The notes beneath the pieces were generated by a model, which saw only the letters and a list, made by a program, of their open reading frames with translations, was not told the DNA's origin and did no database searches. Both the position numbers and the translations under genes were made by a program. A stretch of DNA of 64,000 nt from Agitococcus sp. (lineage in GTDB: Bacteria; Pseudomonadota; Gammaproteobacteria; Pseudomonadales; Moraxellaceae), in contig JAUSLJ010000037.1 in the NCBI GenBank assembly GCA_030646715.1, positions 1 through 64,000 of the forward strand. Direction: 5' to 3'. Shown here in pieces: positions 34,101-44,033 of the stretch (position 1 is its first letter; every line of letters begins with the position of its first letter).

Positions 34101-34724
34101 ATGGCGACAGCAGCCCCCTCCTTCTCAAATCCATCGCTAATGACTAAGCAATCCGCCTTGGATCAAGTGGCGAATAGGCTGCACGCGGGTAAAGTGTACC
34201 GTCGGGAAGATTTGGTTCCGTTTTCTAATGCCAGTGATCGACACCTACGCGAACTGGTTTCTGTAGGCGCATTAAAACGACTGGCACAAGGTCTTTACTA
34301 TGCACCCAAAAAATCCGTGTTTGGTGAACTGCCTCCAGACGACCAAGAGTTGGTTGCCACATTCCTTCGTGATAAGAATTTCTTGCTGTTCTCACTATCA
34401 AGTTATAACACACTGGGAGTAGGAACATCACAGCTCTACAACAAGACCCTTGTCTACAACAATAAACGGCATGGCATTTTCTCGTTCGGCAATCGCCAAT
34501 TCGATTTCCGAGTGAAACCACGTTTCCCCCAAAAGCTCACACCTGAATTCTTGTTGGTCGATGTCATCAACAACCTAGACAAATTGGCGGAAGACAAGAA
34601 CCAAGTGCTTCAGCTCGTGGAGCGCAAACTTTCGTCCTTTGATCAGATCAAGTTAAATGATGCTGTTGCAAACTATGCTTCCGTTGCGGCCAAAAAGCGT
34701 TTCATGCGGTGGCTAGATATCTGA
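34101..34724 (+). CDS. AbiEi-like/DUF6088 antitoxin-type protein without partner
   Basis: A 207-residue soluble protein with an N-terminal winged helix (QVANRLHAGKVYRREDLVPF...RHLRELVSVGALKRLAQGLYY). A C-terminal domain of the type found in AbiEi/DUF6088 proteins follows (FLLFSLSSYNTLGVGTSQLYN). In type IV AbiE systems this protein represses the operon and the next gene encodes an AbiEii nucleotidyltransferase toxin. Here the following 170 bp are empty and the next genes are hipBA, so the toxin is missing. A start at the second Met (34140) is possible. Its codon usage looks slightly different from neighbouring genes, which may indicate transfer. Confidence 0.75.
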   Translation: MATAAPSFSNPSLMTKQSALDQVANRLHAGKVYRREDLVPFSNASDRHLRELVSVGALKRLAQGLYYAPKKSVFGELPPDDQELVATFLRDKNFLLFSLSSYNTLGVGTSQLYNKTLVYNNKRHGIFSFGNRQFDFRVKPRFPQKLTPEFLLVDVINNLDKLAEDKNQVLQLVERKLSSFDQIKLNDAVANYASVAAKKRFMRWLDI

Positions 34725-34862
34725 ATTTCTTCATAACCACAGCGACTTTAACGTACTTATGGCTAGAAACATCACCTAGATACTTAGCGTGTCTGTGAAG
34801 ATGAGCTACTGAAGAGACACTAGAAATAAGCATCAACAGATGACTTTCTTTAAAAAGCGTAA

Positions 34863-34891
34863 TATAGTGCGCATTTACACCTTTTAAATGC
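34863..34891 (+). promoter_or_regulatory. Candidate hipBA promoter/operator
   Basis: A -10-like TATAGT (34863-34868) is followed by an inverted repeat GCATTT (34871-34876) / AAATGC (34886-34891), only 4 bases before the hipB ATG. This would give an almost leaderless transcript and an operator covering the start site, consistent with HipB autorepression. This is inference from position. Confidence 0.35.
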
Positions 34892-34895
34892 AGTT

Positions 34896-35171
34896 ATGCG
34901 CATGAATACGCTCATTCATCCAATCAATAACATCGAAAAGTTATCGACTGAACTCAAAGACATACGTCGCCATAAACAAATTACTCAACAGCAACTTGCC
35001 GAGCGTTGTTTATTATCCCGACGTACTATCACTAATGCAGAAAGTGCACACAATGTTGGCTTAGTCGAATTTACCCGTATGGCGAATGCTTTAGGTTATG
35101 AATTGGTGTTACGTCCTCAAAAAACGGTAATTTTTGAAGAGTTAGCCGATATTTTTTCGGAGGATGACTAA
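34896..35171 (+). CDS. hipB: HipB-like Xre-family antitoxin/repressor
   Basis: A 91-residue protein with an Xre helix-turn-helix (about 20-70: IRRHKQITQQQLAERCLLSRRTITNAESA). It is followed by ANALGYELVLRPQ, which forms the short beta-strand typical of HipB-type antitoxins, and an acidic tail. The stop overlaps the hipA start (TAATG), giving coupled translation. HipB normally binds HipA and represses the operon. Confidence 0.85.
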   Translation: MRMNTLIHPINNIEKLSTELKDIRRHKQITQQQLAERCLLSRRTITNAESAHNVGLVEFTRMANALGYELVLRPQKTVIFEELADIFSEDD

Positions 35172-36373
35172 TGTCTACGGCATGGGAAAGTGTATTCAAT
35201 CAGATTCGTCGTTTGGACATTGTTACACCTCAAGGCATGAGTGGCACCTTAGCCCGCGAGTCGCGCTATGTGTTTAATTATGCGACAAGCACTGAAGAAA
35301 GTGCGGTTTCTCTGGTCATGCCGATTCGTCAAGAAAGTTATGCCAGTGGTGATTTAATGGGCATATTTGCCATGAATCGCCCAGAAGGGTATCTGCGTTA
35401 TATTATAGAAGAGCGTTTAAAACGGCTGGGTGTGCCCAGTGAGATGTTTTTACTGTATTTGGCAGGTTCAAACCAAATAGGACGACTTACTTATACCTTA
35501 GCTGGCCAACCCCTTTCAGGAGTCAATGGTGAACAATTAACGACATTGCTCCGTTCATCCTCCACTGCGCTTTTTCAGCACCTCGTTGATCGTTATGCTT
35601 TAGGCTCGGGTATTTCTGGGGTACAACCGAAAACCTTAGTGCCATTAATACCCTCATCACCAATTGATATACATACGTCACTTCCTTTAGCAACGGTGAT
35701 TGTCAAAGCCGAAGGATTAGATTTTCCGTGTATTGCGCGTAACGAATATTTGTGTTTGTTGGTTGCAAAAACAGCAGGTTTAGATGTGCCTGATTTTTGG
35801 TTATCCGATGATGGTTTGCTGTTTATTATGTCGCGCTTTGATCGACGTGCCGATGGTACAGCAATTGGCTTTGAAGATATGGCGGTGCTCACAGGGCGTA
35901 ATAGTGCACGCAAGTACGAAGGCAGCTATGAAATGATCGCTAAAGCGGTGACCATTTTTGCAGGTGAAGATTCCGTTAGACAAAATTATCGGCTGTTTGA
36001 GCGAGTGGCCTTGTCCTGTAAATTACGTGATGGCGATGCGCACTTAAAGAATTTTGGTATGGTTTACGACCATCCTTTGGCGGCACGCAAATTAGCTCCT
36101 GTGTATGATGTCGTTTGTACAGATATTTATCCTGAGCTAGATGGCAAACTTGCTTTAAAGCTTAATAAAAGTAAAACGTTTCCGATCCGAGCTAATTTAT
36201 TGGCTTACGGAGTACGTTTAGGTTTGAGCCATTCTGAGGCTGAAAAAGTACTCAAACGATTGGATGATGCATTTGAGCAAGTATGTGATGCTTTAAAAGA
36301 CGATCAACGCTATCGCAAGGATGAGTTATTAACAAGAATCAAAAACGCAGTTTATGCGGCGGATAAGGGCTGA
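35171..36373 (+). CDS. hipA: HipA-family serine/threonine kinase toxin
   Basis: A 400-residue HipA-fold kinase. Seen: GVQPKTL in the ATP-loop region, VIVKAEG containing the catalytic lysine, the catalytic loop GDAHLKNFG (Asp as base), and the metal-binding YDVVCT. HipA proteins phosphorylate aminoacyl-tRNA synthetases (GltX in E. coli; others in relatives) and induce growth arrest. The N-terminal subdomain is somewhat unlike E. coli HipA, so the target may differ. It is coupled to hipB. Confidence 0.88.
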   Translation: MSTAWESVFNQIRRLDIVTPQGMSGTLARESRYVFNYATSTEESAVSLVMPIRQESYASGDLMGIFAMNRPEGYLRYIIEERLKRLGVPSEMFLLYLAGSNQIGRLTYTLAGQPLSGVNGEQLTTLLRSSSTALFQHLVDRYALGSGISGVQPKTLVPLIPSSPIDIHTSLPLATVIVKAEGLDFPCIARNEYLCLLVAKTAGLDVPDFWLSDDGLLFIMSRFDRRADGTAIGFEDMAVLTGRNSARKYEGSYEMIAKAVTIFAGEDSVRQNYRLFERVALSCKLRDGDAHLKNFGMVYDHPLAARKLAPVYDVVCTDIYPELDGKLALKLNKSKTFPIRANLLAYGVRLGLSHSEAEKVLKRLDDAFEQVCDALKDDQRYRKDELLTRIKNAVYAADKG

Positions 36374-36531
36374 GGACTTAACTAGTAAAAATATGTTGAA
36401 GCTAAGCATATTAAAATAAATACAGGGTCGGCTGATTGGTTCAACTAATTCTCATTAAGCGTCGTCTGTTTCAGCCGTGTGTTCAAGCAAGCGAATAGAA
36501 ACATCCCCTATACACAACAAAGCTAATTTTA

Positions 36532-37284
36532 TCAATGATTAGAGTTGCCACAGACGGGACAGTTGGGGTCTTTGCTGAATTTGAGTGTTCGCCATGTCAG
36601 CATATCGGCTTCCCAAAGTAGTAGCTTTCCGTATAACACCTCGCCGACACCGCTTAAACATTTTAACGCCTCATGTGCTTGTAAAGTACCCATTACACCG
36701 ACGACGCTGGCCAAAACACCTGACTCGCTACAAGTGGCGGCACTGTCATCAGCTTGGGGGTACAAACAACGATAACAGGGAAACTGACGACTACCATAAA
36801 ATACCGACAATTGGCCGCTTAGCCCAATCGCCGCTGCAGAAATTAGGGGTTTATCGGCTTGCACACAAGCACGATTAACGGCATCACGGGTATTAAAATT
36901 ATCAGAGCAGTCTAATACGGCATCGACTTGCGCTATTAAGTCAAAAAGATTGTCATCGTTTAATATTTCAACAACAGGTTTAAGCTGAATATGAGGATTC
37001 ACTTCGCTTAAATGTTTGGCGGCGGCTAAAGCTTTAGGCTGGCCAATATCGGCATCGCGATACAAGACTTGACGTTGCAGATTGCTGAGTTCGACCGTAT
37101 CAAAATCAGCCAACCACAACTCACCCAACCCCGCACTGGCTAAATATAAAGCGGCTGGGCAACCTAAGCCACCCATACCAATGATTAACACTTTCGCCGC
37201 TTTGATTTTTTCTTGCGCGGCAATATCCCATTGTGGCATTAAGATTTGGCGGTTATAACGCAATAACTCAGCATCATTTAACAT
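36532..37284 (-). CDS. moeB: MoeB/ThiF-family sulfur-carrier adenylyltransferase
   Basis: A 250-residue E1-like enzyme. It has the Rossmann ATP-binding motif GMGGLGCPAALYLASAG (36-52), DFDTVELSNLQRQVLY with the Arg finger region, and two zinc-binding CxxC pairs (CYRC, and CPVC at the C-terminus). It adenylates the C-terminal glycine of MoaD or ThiS-type proteins before thiocarboxylate formation in molybdopterin or thiamine synthesis. It is the last gene of the hemA-prfA-prmC-moeB operon, a common gammaproteobacterial arrangement, and overlaps prmC by a few bases. Confidence 0.9.
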   Translation of the reverse strand: MLNDAELLRYNRQILMPQWDIAAQEKIKAAKVLIIGMGGLGCPAALYLASAGLGELWLADFDTVELSNLQRQVLYRDADIGQPKALAAAKHLSEVNPHIQLKPVVEILNDDNLFDLIAQVDAVLDCSDNFNTRDAVNRACVQADKPLISAAAIGLSGQLSVFYGSRQFPCYRCLYPQADDSAATCSESGVLASVVGVMGTLQAHEALKCLSGVGEVLYGKLLLWEADMLTWRTLKFSKDPNCPVCGNSNH

Positions 37285-38099
37285 TTTTGACCCACGCTAT
37301 AGCGAATATTGCCACCTAAATCTTGGCCACTCTCAATATTAACAAAGCCCGCTTGCTTTAATAACGTTTGCACCGCAGCACCTTGTTGAAAACCGTGCTC
37401 TAACACCAGCCAACCGTTTTTATGCAGAAAATCACTCGACAATCGGACAATATCCCTTAAATCTGCTAAACCATTGTCTGCTGCGACTAACGCCCCTATA
37501 GGCTCATATTGTAAATCGCTTAAATGAGGATCGTCATTGGCGATATACGGAGGATTACTGACAATACAATCAAATAAACCTGTCAATGGCGCAAGCCAAG
37601 AACCTTGCTTAAACTTGACTTGATGAATATTGTTTTTTAGGGCATTAGCTTGAGCAACCGCTAGGCTTTCAGCACTAATGTCCGTAGCGATAATCTGCCA
37701 CTCAGGATGTTCTAGTGCCAAACTCAAGGCAATTGCGCCACTGCCTGTGCCTAAATCAGCAACACGCCATTGTTGACCTTGTCCTAGTGCGAGAACTTTT
37801 TCTACGACACATTCGGTATCAGGTCGAGGAATCAACACCGAAGGATTGACTAACAACGATAATCGCCAAAAGTCACGCTCCCCTAAAATATAAGCCAACG
37901 GCATTCCTTGTTGAAGCTGACTTAATTCACGCTGAAACTGTGCCAATTGTTCGTCATTGAGCTGATAATCGGGCCATGTCCGCAAAAACGTCGTATTTTT
38001 GCCAATAGCTCGTGCTAATAAAATATCAATTTCTAGGCGAGCATCGTCTTTAGGCAAGCTGAGTAAGGCCTGTTGTTGCAGCTCTGTTAACGTTAGCAC
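37278..38099 (-). CDS. prmC: Release-factor glutamine methyltransferase PrmC
   Basis: A 273-residue protein starting at GTG. The N-terminal helical substrate-binding domain (about 1-80) is followed by a Rossmann S-adenosylmethionine domain with VADLGTGSGAIALSLA (about 112-127). The catalytic NPPY motif reads VSNPPYIAND. It N5-methylates the glutamine of the GGQ loop of release factors RF1 and RF2. It follows prfA by 6 bases, placing the modifier with its substrate. Confidence 0.95.
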   Translation of the reverse strand: MLTLTELQQQALLSLPKDDARLEIDILLARAIGKNTTFLRTWPDYQLNDEQLAQFQRELSQLQQGMPLAYILGERDFWRLSLLVNPSVLIPRPDTECVVEKVLALGQGQQWRVADLGTGSGAIALSLALEHPEWQIIATDISAESLAVAQANALKNNIHQVKFKQGSWLAPLTGLFDCIVSNPPYIANDDPHLSDLQYEPIGALVAADNGLADLRDIVRLSSDFLHKNGWLVLEHGFQQGAAVQTLLKQAGFVNIESGQDLGGNIRYSVGQKC

Positions 38100-38105
38100 C
38101 GTGAA

Positions 38106-39191
38106 TTAATTCTCATCTGTCGCCAATGCCGCCAATTGATCTGCTTGATATTCACGCGCCAATGAAGAGACTAACTCCGTTAAATCACCCTCCATAATGG
38201 CATCTAAACGATACAAGGTCAGGTTAATACGATGATCCGTAACTCTACCTTGAGAAAAATTATAGGTACGAATACGCTCTGAACGATCACCAGAACCGAC
38301 CAAATCACGACGCATCGTTGTTGTTGCTAAATGCTGAGCATCGCGTTGTTGGTTTTCTAATTTTGCTGCTAACCACGCCATCGCTTTGGCACGGTTTTTG
38401 TGTTGTGAGCGTTCTTCTTGGCAGGACACGACGATGCCCGTTGGAATATGGGTAATTCGAATCGCCGAATCTGTCTTGTTAATATGCTGACCACCCGCAC
38501 CACTGGCACGATAAGTATCGACGCGTAAGTCGGCTGGATTAATATCAATCGCGGCTTGCTCTTCGGGTTCAGGCATTACCGCCACCGTGCAAGCCGACGT
38601 ATGAACCCGACCTTGCGCCTCAGTAGCAGGCACACGTTGTACGCGATGTGCGCCCGATTCAAACTTTAACGTCCCATAAACACCTTCACCAATTACGCGG
38701 CTAATTACTTCTTTATAACCGCCGTGCTCGCCTTCATTGCAGGAAATAACCTCAACCTGCCAACCTTGACGCTCGGCATATCGCGAATACATACGAAATA
38801 AATCACCAGCAAAAATCGCCGCCTCATCACCGCCCGTACCCGCACGTACCTCTAAAAAGACAGGGCAGGTATCATTAGGGTCTTTAGGAATCATCAAAAT
38901 ATTGAGCTTTTCTGTCAGCTCTGCCATTGATGCAAGCGCAGCATGAATTTCTTCTTCAGCAATATCTTTAAATTCAGGATCACTTTTCATTTCTTGAGCA
39001 GTGACAATATCGGCCTCACACTGACAAAAGGCATGCCATATTTGCACGATGTCGCCTAACTCGGCATGTTCGCGGGATAGTTTACGAAACTTATCGTTAT
39101 CACTAATCACGCCACTATCGGATAATAAAGCCGTCACTTCTTCATGACGCTCAGCAAATTGCTCTAAACGGGCGCGTATCGACGCTTTCAT
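38106..39191 (-). CDS. prfA: Peptide chain release factor 1
   Basis: A 361-residue class I release factor of usual length. The peptidyl-hydrolysis motif appears as [15 protein letters not shown] (about 228-242), and the central domain carries [14 protein letters not shown]. It recognises UAA and UAG stop codons in the ribosomal A site. It lies between hemA and prmC, as in many gammaproteobacteria. Confidence 0.97.
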   Translation of the reverse strand: MKASIRARLEQFAERHEEVTALLSDSGVISDNDKFRKLSREHAELGDIVQIWHAFCQCEADIVTAQEMKSDPEFKDIAEEEIHAALASMAELTEKLNILMIPKDPNDTCPVFLEVRAGTGGDEAAIFAGDLFRMYSRYAERQGWQVEVISCNEGEHGGYKEVISRVIGEGVYGTLKFESGAHRVQRVPATEAQGRVHTSACTVAVMPEPEEQAAIDINPADLRVDTYRASGAGGQHINKTDSAIRITHIPTGIVVSCQEERSQHKNRAKAMAWLAAKLENQQRDAQHLATTTMRRDLVGSGDRSERIRTYNFSQGRVTDHRINLTLYRLDAIMEGDLTELVSSLAREYQADQLAALATDEN

Positions 39192-39240
39192 TAACTTTCC
39201 TCAGAATTAGAACCCCAGCCATTAACACGGTTAATGACTA

Positions 39241-40497
39241 TTAGTCCTCAAGATGAATACCTAACAAATCGGCAGACCACGCTAACTTTTGATGCTGATT
39301 AGTCGCGGCGGCTTCTTTCAATTGCACACAGGGCGTGTGCATGAGTTTATTGGTTAAATTACGCGTTAATCGCTCTAATACTTCATGGGGACTTAAACCT
39401 TGCGCTAACATCTGTTGCGCTTTAATCATTTCAGCTTGGCGAACTTCTTCAACTTGTTGACGATAGGCAAGTACTAAACCTTTAGCGGCTTGTGCTTGCT
39501 GTTCCTGTAAAAACTGGGCGGCGCATTGCTCAATTAACGCTTCCGCTGCGTTGGCGGCTTGCTGACGTGCCCGACGATTTTCTTCAATTGTGCTTTCTAA
39601 ATCGTCAACGGTATAGAGATAAACGTCTTCCAGCTCATTGACTTCAGGCTCAATATCACGCGGAACTGCAATATCGACCATAAAAATCGGTTGATAACGT
39701 CGCTTTTTTAACGCTCGCTCAACCATACCTTTGCCAATAATCGGCAACTGGCTACCTGTACAACTAATGACGATATCGGCGTGATGCAATACTTCGGCTA
39801 AATCTGACAACAAAACAGTGTGCGCGCCACCAAGCTCTTGCGCTAAAGCTTCGGCGCGTTCTAAGGTACGGTTAGCAATGGTAATATGCTGTACGCCCTG
39901 CTCTTTCAAATGTTTAGCCACCAAACTAATCATTTCACCTGCACCCACCAATAAGGCTTTTGCTTGTTGAAAATCGGTGAAAATTTGACGGGCTAACTGA
40001 ACTGCTGCAAAACCAATAGACACCGCATTCGCACCAATCGCTGTATCGGTACGCACACGTTTAACCGCAGAAAATGTTTGTTGAAAAACGCGATCAAGTT
40101 TTCGTCCCACCGTCCCCGCTTGTTGGGCGTGTTGATAGGCGACTTTCACTTGACCAAAAATTTGTGGCTCGCCTAAGACCATCGAGTCTAAACCCGAAGC
40201 CACACGCATCAAATGTCGTAGGGCCTCTTGTTCTTCAAAACAGTAAATAGAAGACTGTAGTTCTGAAACTGACAACTGTCGTTGCTGACTTAACCAATCA
40301 ATAATCGCTTGTTTATTATCGCTCCAACCATAAAATTCCGTACGGTTACAAGTCGATAAAATAGCCAATTCAGACACGCCTGTACTCGCACAAGCGGATT
40401 GTAACGCGAGTGCTAAAGACTCTGGCAAAAACGCGACTTTTTCGCGTAAATCGACAGAAGCGGTTTTGTGATTAATACCGAGCGCGATAAAACCCAT
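39241..40497 (-). CDS. hemA: Glutamyl-tRNA reductase
   Basis: A 418-residue enzyme with GINHKTASVDLREKVAF at the N-terminus and the active-site cysteine in LSTCNRTEFYGW (about residue 50). LVGAGEMISLVAKHL is the NADPH-binding motif, and a C-terminal dimerisation helix follows. It reduces glutamyl-tRNA to glutamate-1-semialdehyde, the first step of tetrapyrrole synthesis. As first gene of the operon it diverges from the TPR-lolB-ispE group. Confidence 0.97.
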   Translation of the reverse strand: MGFIALGINHKTASVDLREKVAFLPESLALALQSACASTGVSELAILSTCNRTEFYGWSDNKQAIIDWLSQQRQLSVSELQSSIYCFEEQEALRHLMRVASGLDSMVLGEPQIFGQVKVAYQHAQQAGTVGRKLDRVFQQTFSAVKRVRTDTAIGANAVSIGFAAVQLARQIFTDFQQAKALLVGAGEMISLVAKHLKEQGVQHITIANRTLERAEALAQELGGAHTVLLSDLAEVLHHADIVISCTGSQLPIIGKGMVERALKKRRYQPIFMVDIAVPRDIEPEVNELEDVYLYTVDDLESTIEENRRARQQAANAAEALIEQCAAQFLQEQQAQAAKGLVLAYRQQVEEVRQAEMIKAQQMLAQGLSPHEVLERLTRNLTNKLMHTPCVQLKEAAATNQHQKLAWSADLLGIHLED

Positions 40498-40724
40498 AAA
40501 CGGGAACGACGACTATATAGCTAGGGTGCGATATTGTGCGCGAAAACACGTTTTTTTTCAAATAAACATCCACACTGCCGCTAACTGAAATACACTCGAC
40601 AAGCACTAAAGAGCTTGCGACACTTGCTTAAACTGTGCATTACTCTGCGCGGGATGCTCGCCAATCATCAAGAATGGCCAAATTTTCATGGTTTGTTGAT
40701 TTATTTTTTGGGTTTTTGACTATT

Positions 40725-42410
40725 ATGCCGTCTTTATTGAGCCGTTATCTCACGACATTGGGCATGTTGACTGTTATCACTAGTAGCCAAGTTTCTGCAA
40801 ATAGTATAGCTAAGCCCACCACAACACTATTCGGATATAACACTTTATACAGTTTATTATTAGCTGAAATGGCGTTGGCACGTAATCAAGCCCCTATTGC
40901 CCTCAATGAATACCAGCAACAAGCTGTTAGTACCCAAGATGCGGGTATCACCGAGCGCGCATTACAAATTGCCAATTATTTGCAAGATAGTAAAACCGCT
41001 CTCAGTTTGGCGGAGCAATGGGTCAAAATCGCACCTGAAAACAGTAAAACTTTTTATCAGCTCGCTTATTACTCACTCAAACAACAACAATATGTTGCGG
41101 CGATACAAGCCATTGATAAATTACTTATTTTAGAGCCAGAAGCGGAATTAGAAGCTTTATTTTTAGGGGCATTACCTGCCAATGCCGATGGCCGAAAACT
41201 ACTATTAGCCGAGTTAGCCAACTTAGAAAAAAACTATCCTGATAACAGTCATTTGCTGTTTGTACACGGTTTATTAGTGGGCGAAAATGGCGACTACCCC
41301 TTAGCCTTGCGTTACATGGAACAAGCGCGTGTCAAAAACCCGCACAGCATTCCTATAATTTTATTAGAGGCGCGAATTCTCACCGTCAGTAAACAAGAAA
41401 AAAAAGCCATCACCTTTTTAGAAGCAGCACTTATAGACAACCCCAAAAGTCAACAACTCAATTTGCATTATGTGCGCGCATTAATTGCCGCTAAAGATTA
41501 TCAGGCCGCCGAAAAAAAACTCTCTCAACTTATCGCTATCGCTCCTAATAATCCAGAAACGCAACTGATGCACGCTTTACTGGCTTATGACAACAAACAT
41601 GATGAAGCCGCCATTGCCAGCTTAAATCGACTCATTGCCTTACAAAGTAACGAAGAAGAAGCCTATTATTACCTTGCCATGATTGCAAAAAGGCAAGACA
41701 AACTTGCCGACACGGAGAAATATCTCTCTCAAATCAATGAAGGTGACCGCTTTTTAAGCGCGCAAATTGAGTTAGCAACACTACGCATCAAAAGCGACCG
41801 TTTGAGCCAAGCTCGCCAGCAACTCACAGAATCTAGGCAACAACATCCTGAATTAGCCAGTACCCTTTATGCGGTAGAAATTGAACTATTAAATAACAAC
41901 AAGCTCGAAGAAACTGCGTATTTATTAGTATTAGAAGCGATAAAACAGTTCCCAAACGACAATTTATTATTGTTTAGTCGTGCTTTAATGGCCGATAAAC
42001 GTCAAGAATTAGCACAATTCGAGCTAGATATGCGAGAATTACTCAGGCGAGACCCTAACAATCCAAGTTACATGAACGCTTTTGGCTATACTTTGGCCGA
42101 TAAAACTGACCGTTTAGCAGAAGCTGAACCGTATTTGCGACGCGCATTCAAGTTAAAACCGAATGATCCCGCTATTATCGACAGTATTGGCTGGTTGTTA
42201 TACAAACAAGGGCATTTATTTGAAGCATTAACGTATATTAAGCAAGCGTATCGTGCGTCCAATAATGATGAGGAGATTGGTTTGCATCTTGCAGAAATTA
42301 TGTGGGTCAGTGGCTACAAAGCAGATGCCAAAAAAATATGGCAACAATTGCTCAGTAAAAAGCCAAACAGCGAACCCGTGTTAAAACACCGCGCCCTATG
42401 GGAGAAATAA
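40725..42410 (+). CDS. Periplasmic TPR-repeat protein
   Basis: About 561 residues from the ATG at 40725, chosen because it gives a clean signal peptide (LLSRYLTTLGMLTVITSSQVSA, cut after SA). An upstream ATG at 40635 would add a poorly conserved extension. The mature protein is made of about 12 tetratricopeptide-like helical repeats, for example NPSYMNAFGYTLADKTDRL and IDSIGWLLYKQGHLFEALTYI near the C-terminus. Such proteins precede lolB and ispE in many gammaproteobacteria. The precise role is unknown; assembly of envelope complexes is often suggested. The stop overlaps an upstream ATG of lolB. Confidence 0.88.
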   Translation: MPSLLSRYLTTLGMLTVITSSQVSANSIAKPTTTLFGYNTLYSLLLAEMALARNQAPIALNEYQQQAVSTQDAGITERALQIANYLQDSKTALSLAEQWVKIAPENSKTFYQLAYYSLKQQQYVAAIQAIDKLLILEPEAELEALFLGALPANADGRKLLLAELANLEKNYPDNSHLLFVHGLLVGENGDYPLALRYMEQARVKNPHSIPIILLEARILTVSKQEKKAITFLEAALIDNPKSQQLNLHYVRALIAAKDYQAAEKKLSQLIAIAPNNPETQLMHALLAYDNKHDEAAIASLNRLIALQSNEEEAYYYLAMIAKRQDKLADTEKYLSQINEGDRFLSAQIELATLRIKSDRLSQARQQLTESRQQHPELASTLYAVEIELLNNNKLEETAYLLVLEAIKQFPNDNLLLFSRALMADKRQELAQFELDMRELLRRDPNNPSYMNAFGYTLADKTDRLAEAEPYLRRAFKLKPNDPAIIDSIGWLLYKQGHLFEALTYIKQAYRASNNDEEIGLHLAEIMWVSGYKADAKKIWQQLLSKKPNSEPVLKHRALWEK

Positions 42411-42412
42411 GC

Positions 42413-43075
42413 GTGAGAATTATTTGCACCACAGCGACTTTATTGATGTTAAGTGGCTGTGCCAGTCAAAACACCGTTTTGGCTTTAGAACAGCCTTACC
42501 AAATCCCTACTCCAACTATTGAAACGCCTATCACTGAAATAGACGTGCAAGAAGATGTTGATACCGCTCAATTTCCCGTCGCCAAAGCTTCCAGTGTTTG
42601 GACGGCAACAGGAAAATTTTCGGTCAAAATGTTAGATGCCGATGGACAGAAAAAAGGCGGTAGTGCTTATTTTATTTGGCAGCAAAATGCCGACAGTTAT
42701 CGCATTACCTTAACGGGTCCTCTAGGACAAGGCCGAACTATTTTAATGAGCACCGATAACGGCGTAATTTTAGAAAATGCGAAAACGGGTCATCTTGAAG
42801 CAGATAGTCCAGAGTCGTTGTTTGAACAAGCATTTGGCTGGACCGCGCCTGTTTCTTATCTTAAAGATTGGCTAGAAGGCAAATCTTCAACGGCAAATGC
42901 CTACCAAGTGTATGCCGACAATGGCAGCCTGCTGATTAGCAGGGAAGGCGCATGGCAAACGGATTTTAAAAATTACCGTTATGTCGATACGGAGTTGTTA
43001 CCACAAAAACTCATCATTACAGGGCCGAATCTATCCATGACCGTACTGGTCAGTGAGTGGAAAAAAGCACTTTGA
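42413..43075 (+). CDS. lolB: Outer-membrane lipoprotein receptor LolB
   Basis: About 220 residues from GTG 42413, preferred because GGGAGA sits 8 bases upstream. ATG 42398 adds five residues. The lipoprotein signal ends in LMLSGC. The mature part has the LolB beta-barrel signature: WTATGKFSVKM, QQNADSYRITLTGPLGQGRT and the loop LFEQAFGWTAPV. LolB accepts lipoproteins from LolA and inserts them into the outer membrane. It overlaps ispE, the usual lolB-ispE-prs order. Confidence 0.93.
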   Translation: MRIICTTATLLMLSGCASQNTVLALEQPYQIPTPTIETPITEIDVQEDVDTAQFPVAKASSVWTATGKFSVKMLDADGQKKGGSAYFIWQQNADSYRITLTGPLGQGRTILMSTDNGVILENAKTGHLEADSPESLFEQAFGWTAPVSYLKDWLEGKSSTANAYQVYADNGSLLISREGAWQTDFKNYRYVDTELLPQKLIITGPNLSMTVLVSEWKKAL

Positions 43076-43923
43076 AGCGGATAAGTCTGCCATCGCCCGC
43101 GAAACTTAATCTGTTTTTACACATTACAGGTCAACGTGCCGATGGTTACCACAATCTACAAACTATTTTTCAGTTTTTAGATGTTAGCGACACTCTACAC
43201 TTTACTTTGCGCCCAGACCCAACGTTAACACTCACGCCAGAGCTTGCTGGCGTGCCCCATGAGCAAAACTTAATTATTCGAGCGGCACGCGCCTTACAAC
43301 AAGCCAGCTCTTGTTCATTGGGTGCTGATATTGAACTGATAAAGATTTTACCAATGGGTGGTGGTATTGGTGGCGGATCATCTAATGCTGCAACCACGCT
43401 ACTCGCCTTGAATGTATTGTGGAATTTAGATTGGCCGTTAACTCAACTTGCTGAGTTAGGTTTAACGCTTGGCGCAGATGTTCCGATATTTATTTATGGC
43501 CATACCGCATGGGCTGAAGGGGTTGGCGAAGTCATCACCCCGCTAAATTTAGCCGAAAAAGCCTACTTAGTACTCAAACCTGCTTGCGAAATAAGCACTC
43601 GTGAGATTTTTTCACATCCAGCGTTGACAAGGAACTCTTCCGCCATTAAAGTAGCGGCCTCCGAAGCGCAGGGTGGTCGAAATGACTGCGAAAGTGTCGT
43701 CACTGAACTTTATCCTGCTGTTAGGAATGCCTTGTCTTGGTTGAGACAGTATGGTGAAGCAAAATTAACAGGAACAGGTTCTTGTGTTTTTCTTCCCTGT
43801 GATACAAGAGCGCAAGCGCAATCACTGTTAAGTGATTGTCCATTTGCAGGATTTGTTGCTTCGGCACAAAATGTATCACCGACTCATCAAGCATTAAGGC
43901 AGTTCAAAGAAAGCGGCTACTAA
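43057..43923 (+). CDS. ispE: 4-diphosphocytidyl-2-C-methyl-D-erythritol kinase
   Basis: 288 residues if GTG 43057 is used; TTG 43072 (overlapping the lolB stop as TTGA) is an alternative giving 283. GHMP-kinase features: LPSPAKLNLFLHITGQRADGYH at the N-terminus, the ATP loop PMGGGIGGGSSNAATTL (about 108-124), and LTGTGSCVFLP near the C-terminus. It phosphorylates CDP-methylerythritol in the MEP isoprenoid pathway. It overlaps lolB and is followed by tRNA-Gln and prs, the classic gammaproteobacterial arrangement. Confidence 0.95.
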   Translation: MEKSTLKRISLPSPAKLNLFLHITGQRADGYHNLQTIFQFLDVSDTLHFTLRPDPTLTLTPELAGVPHEQNLIIRAARALQQASSCSLGADIELIKILPMGGGIGGGSSNAATTLLALNVLWNLDWPLTQLAELGLTLGADVPIFIYGHTAWAEGVGEVITPLNLAEKAYLVLKPACEISTREIFSHPALTRNSSAIKVAASEAQGGRNDCESVVTELYPAVRNALSWLRQYGEAKLTGTGSCVFLPCDTRAQAQSLLSDCPFAGFVASAQNVSPTHQALRQFKESGY

Positions 43924-43936
43924 GCCGCAACGCTCT

Positions 43937-44011
43937 AGGGGTGTCGCCAAGCGGTAAGGCAGCGGGTTTTGATCCCGCCATGCGTTGGTTCGAATCCAGC
44001 CACCCCTGCCA
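43937..44011 (+). tRNA. tRNA-Gln (TTG anticodon)
   Basis: A 75-base cloverleaf. The acceptor stem AGGGGTG (43937-43943) pairs with CACCCCT (44001-44007), followed by discriminator G and an encoded CCA. The anticodon arm GCGGG-TTTTGAT-CCCGC gives anticodon TTG, and the T-arm contains GGTTCGAATCC. It lies between ispE and prs, where many gammaproteobacteria also carry tRNA-Gln. Confidence 0.97.
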
Positions 44012-44033
44012 TTTTCTATAAGTGTAAAGAAAA

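Noticed and set aside
36545-36878. Plus-strand frames opposite moeB
   Set aside because: Shadows of a well-supported conserved gene.
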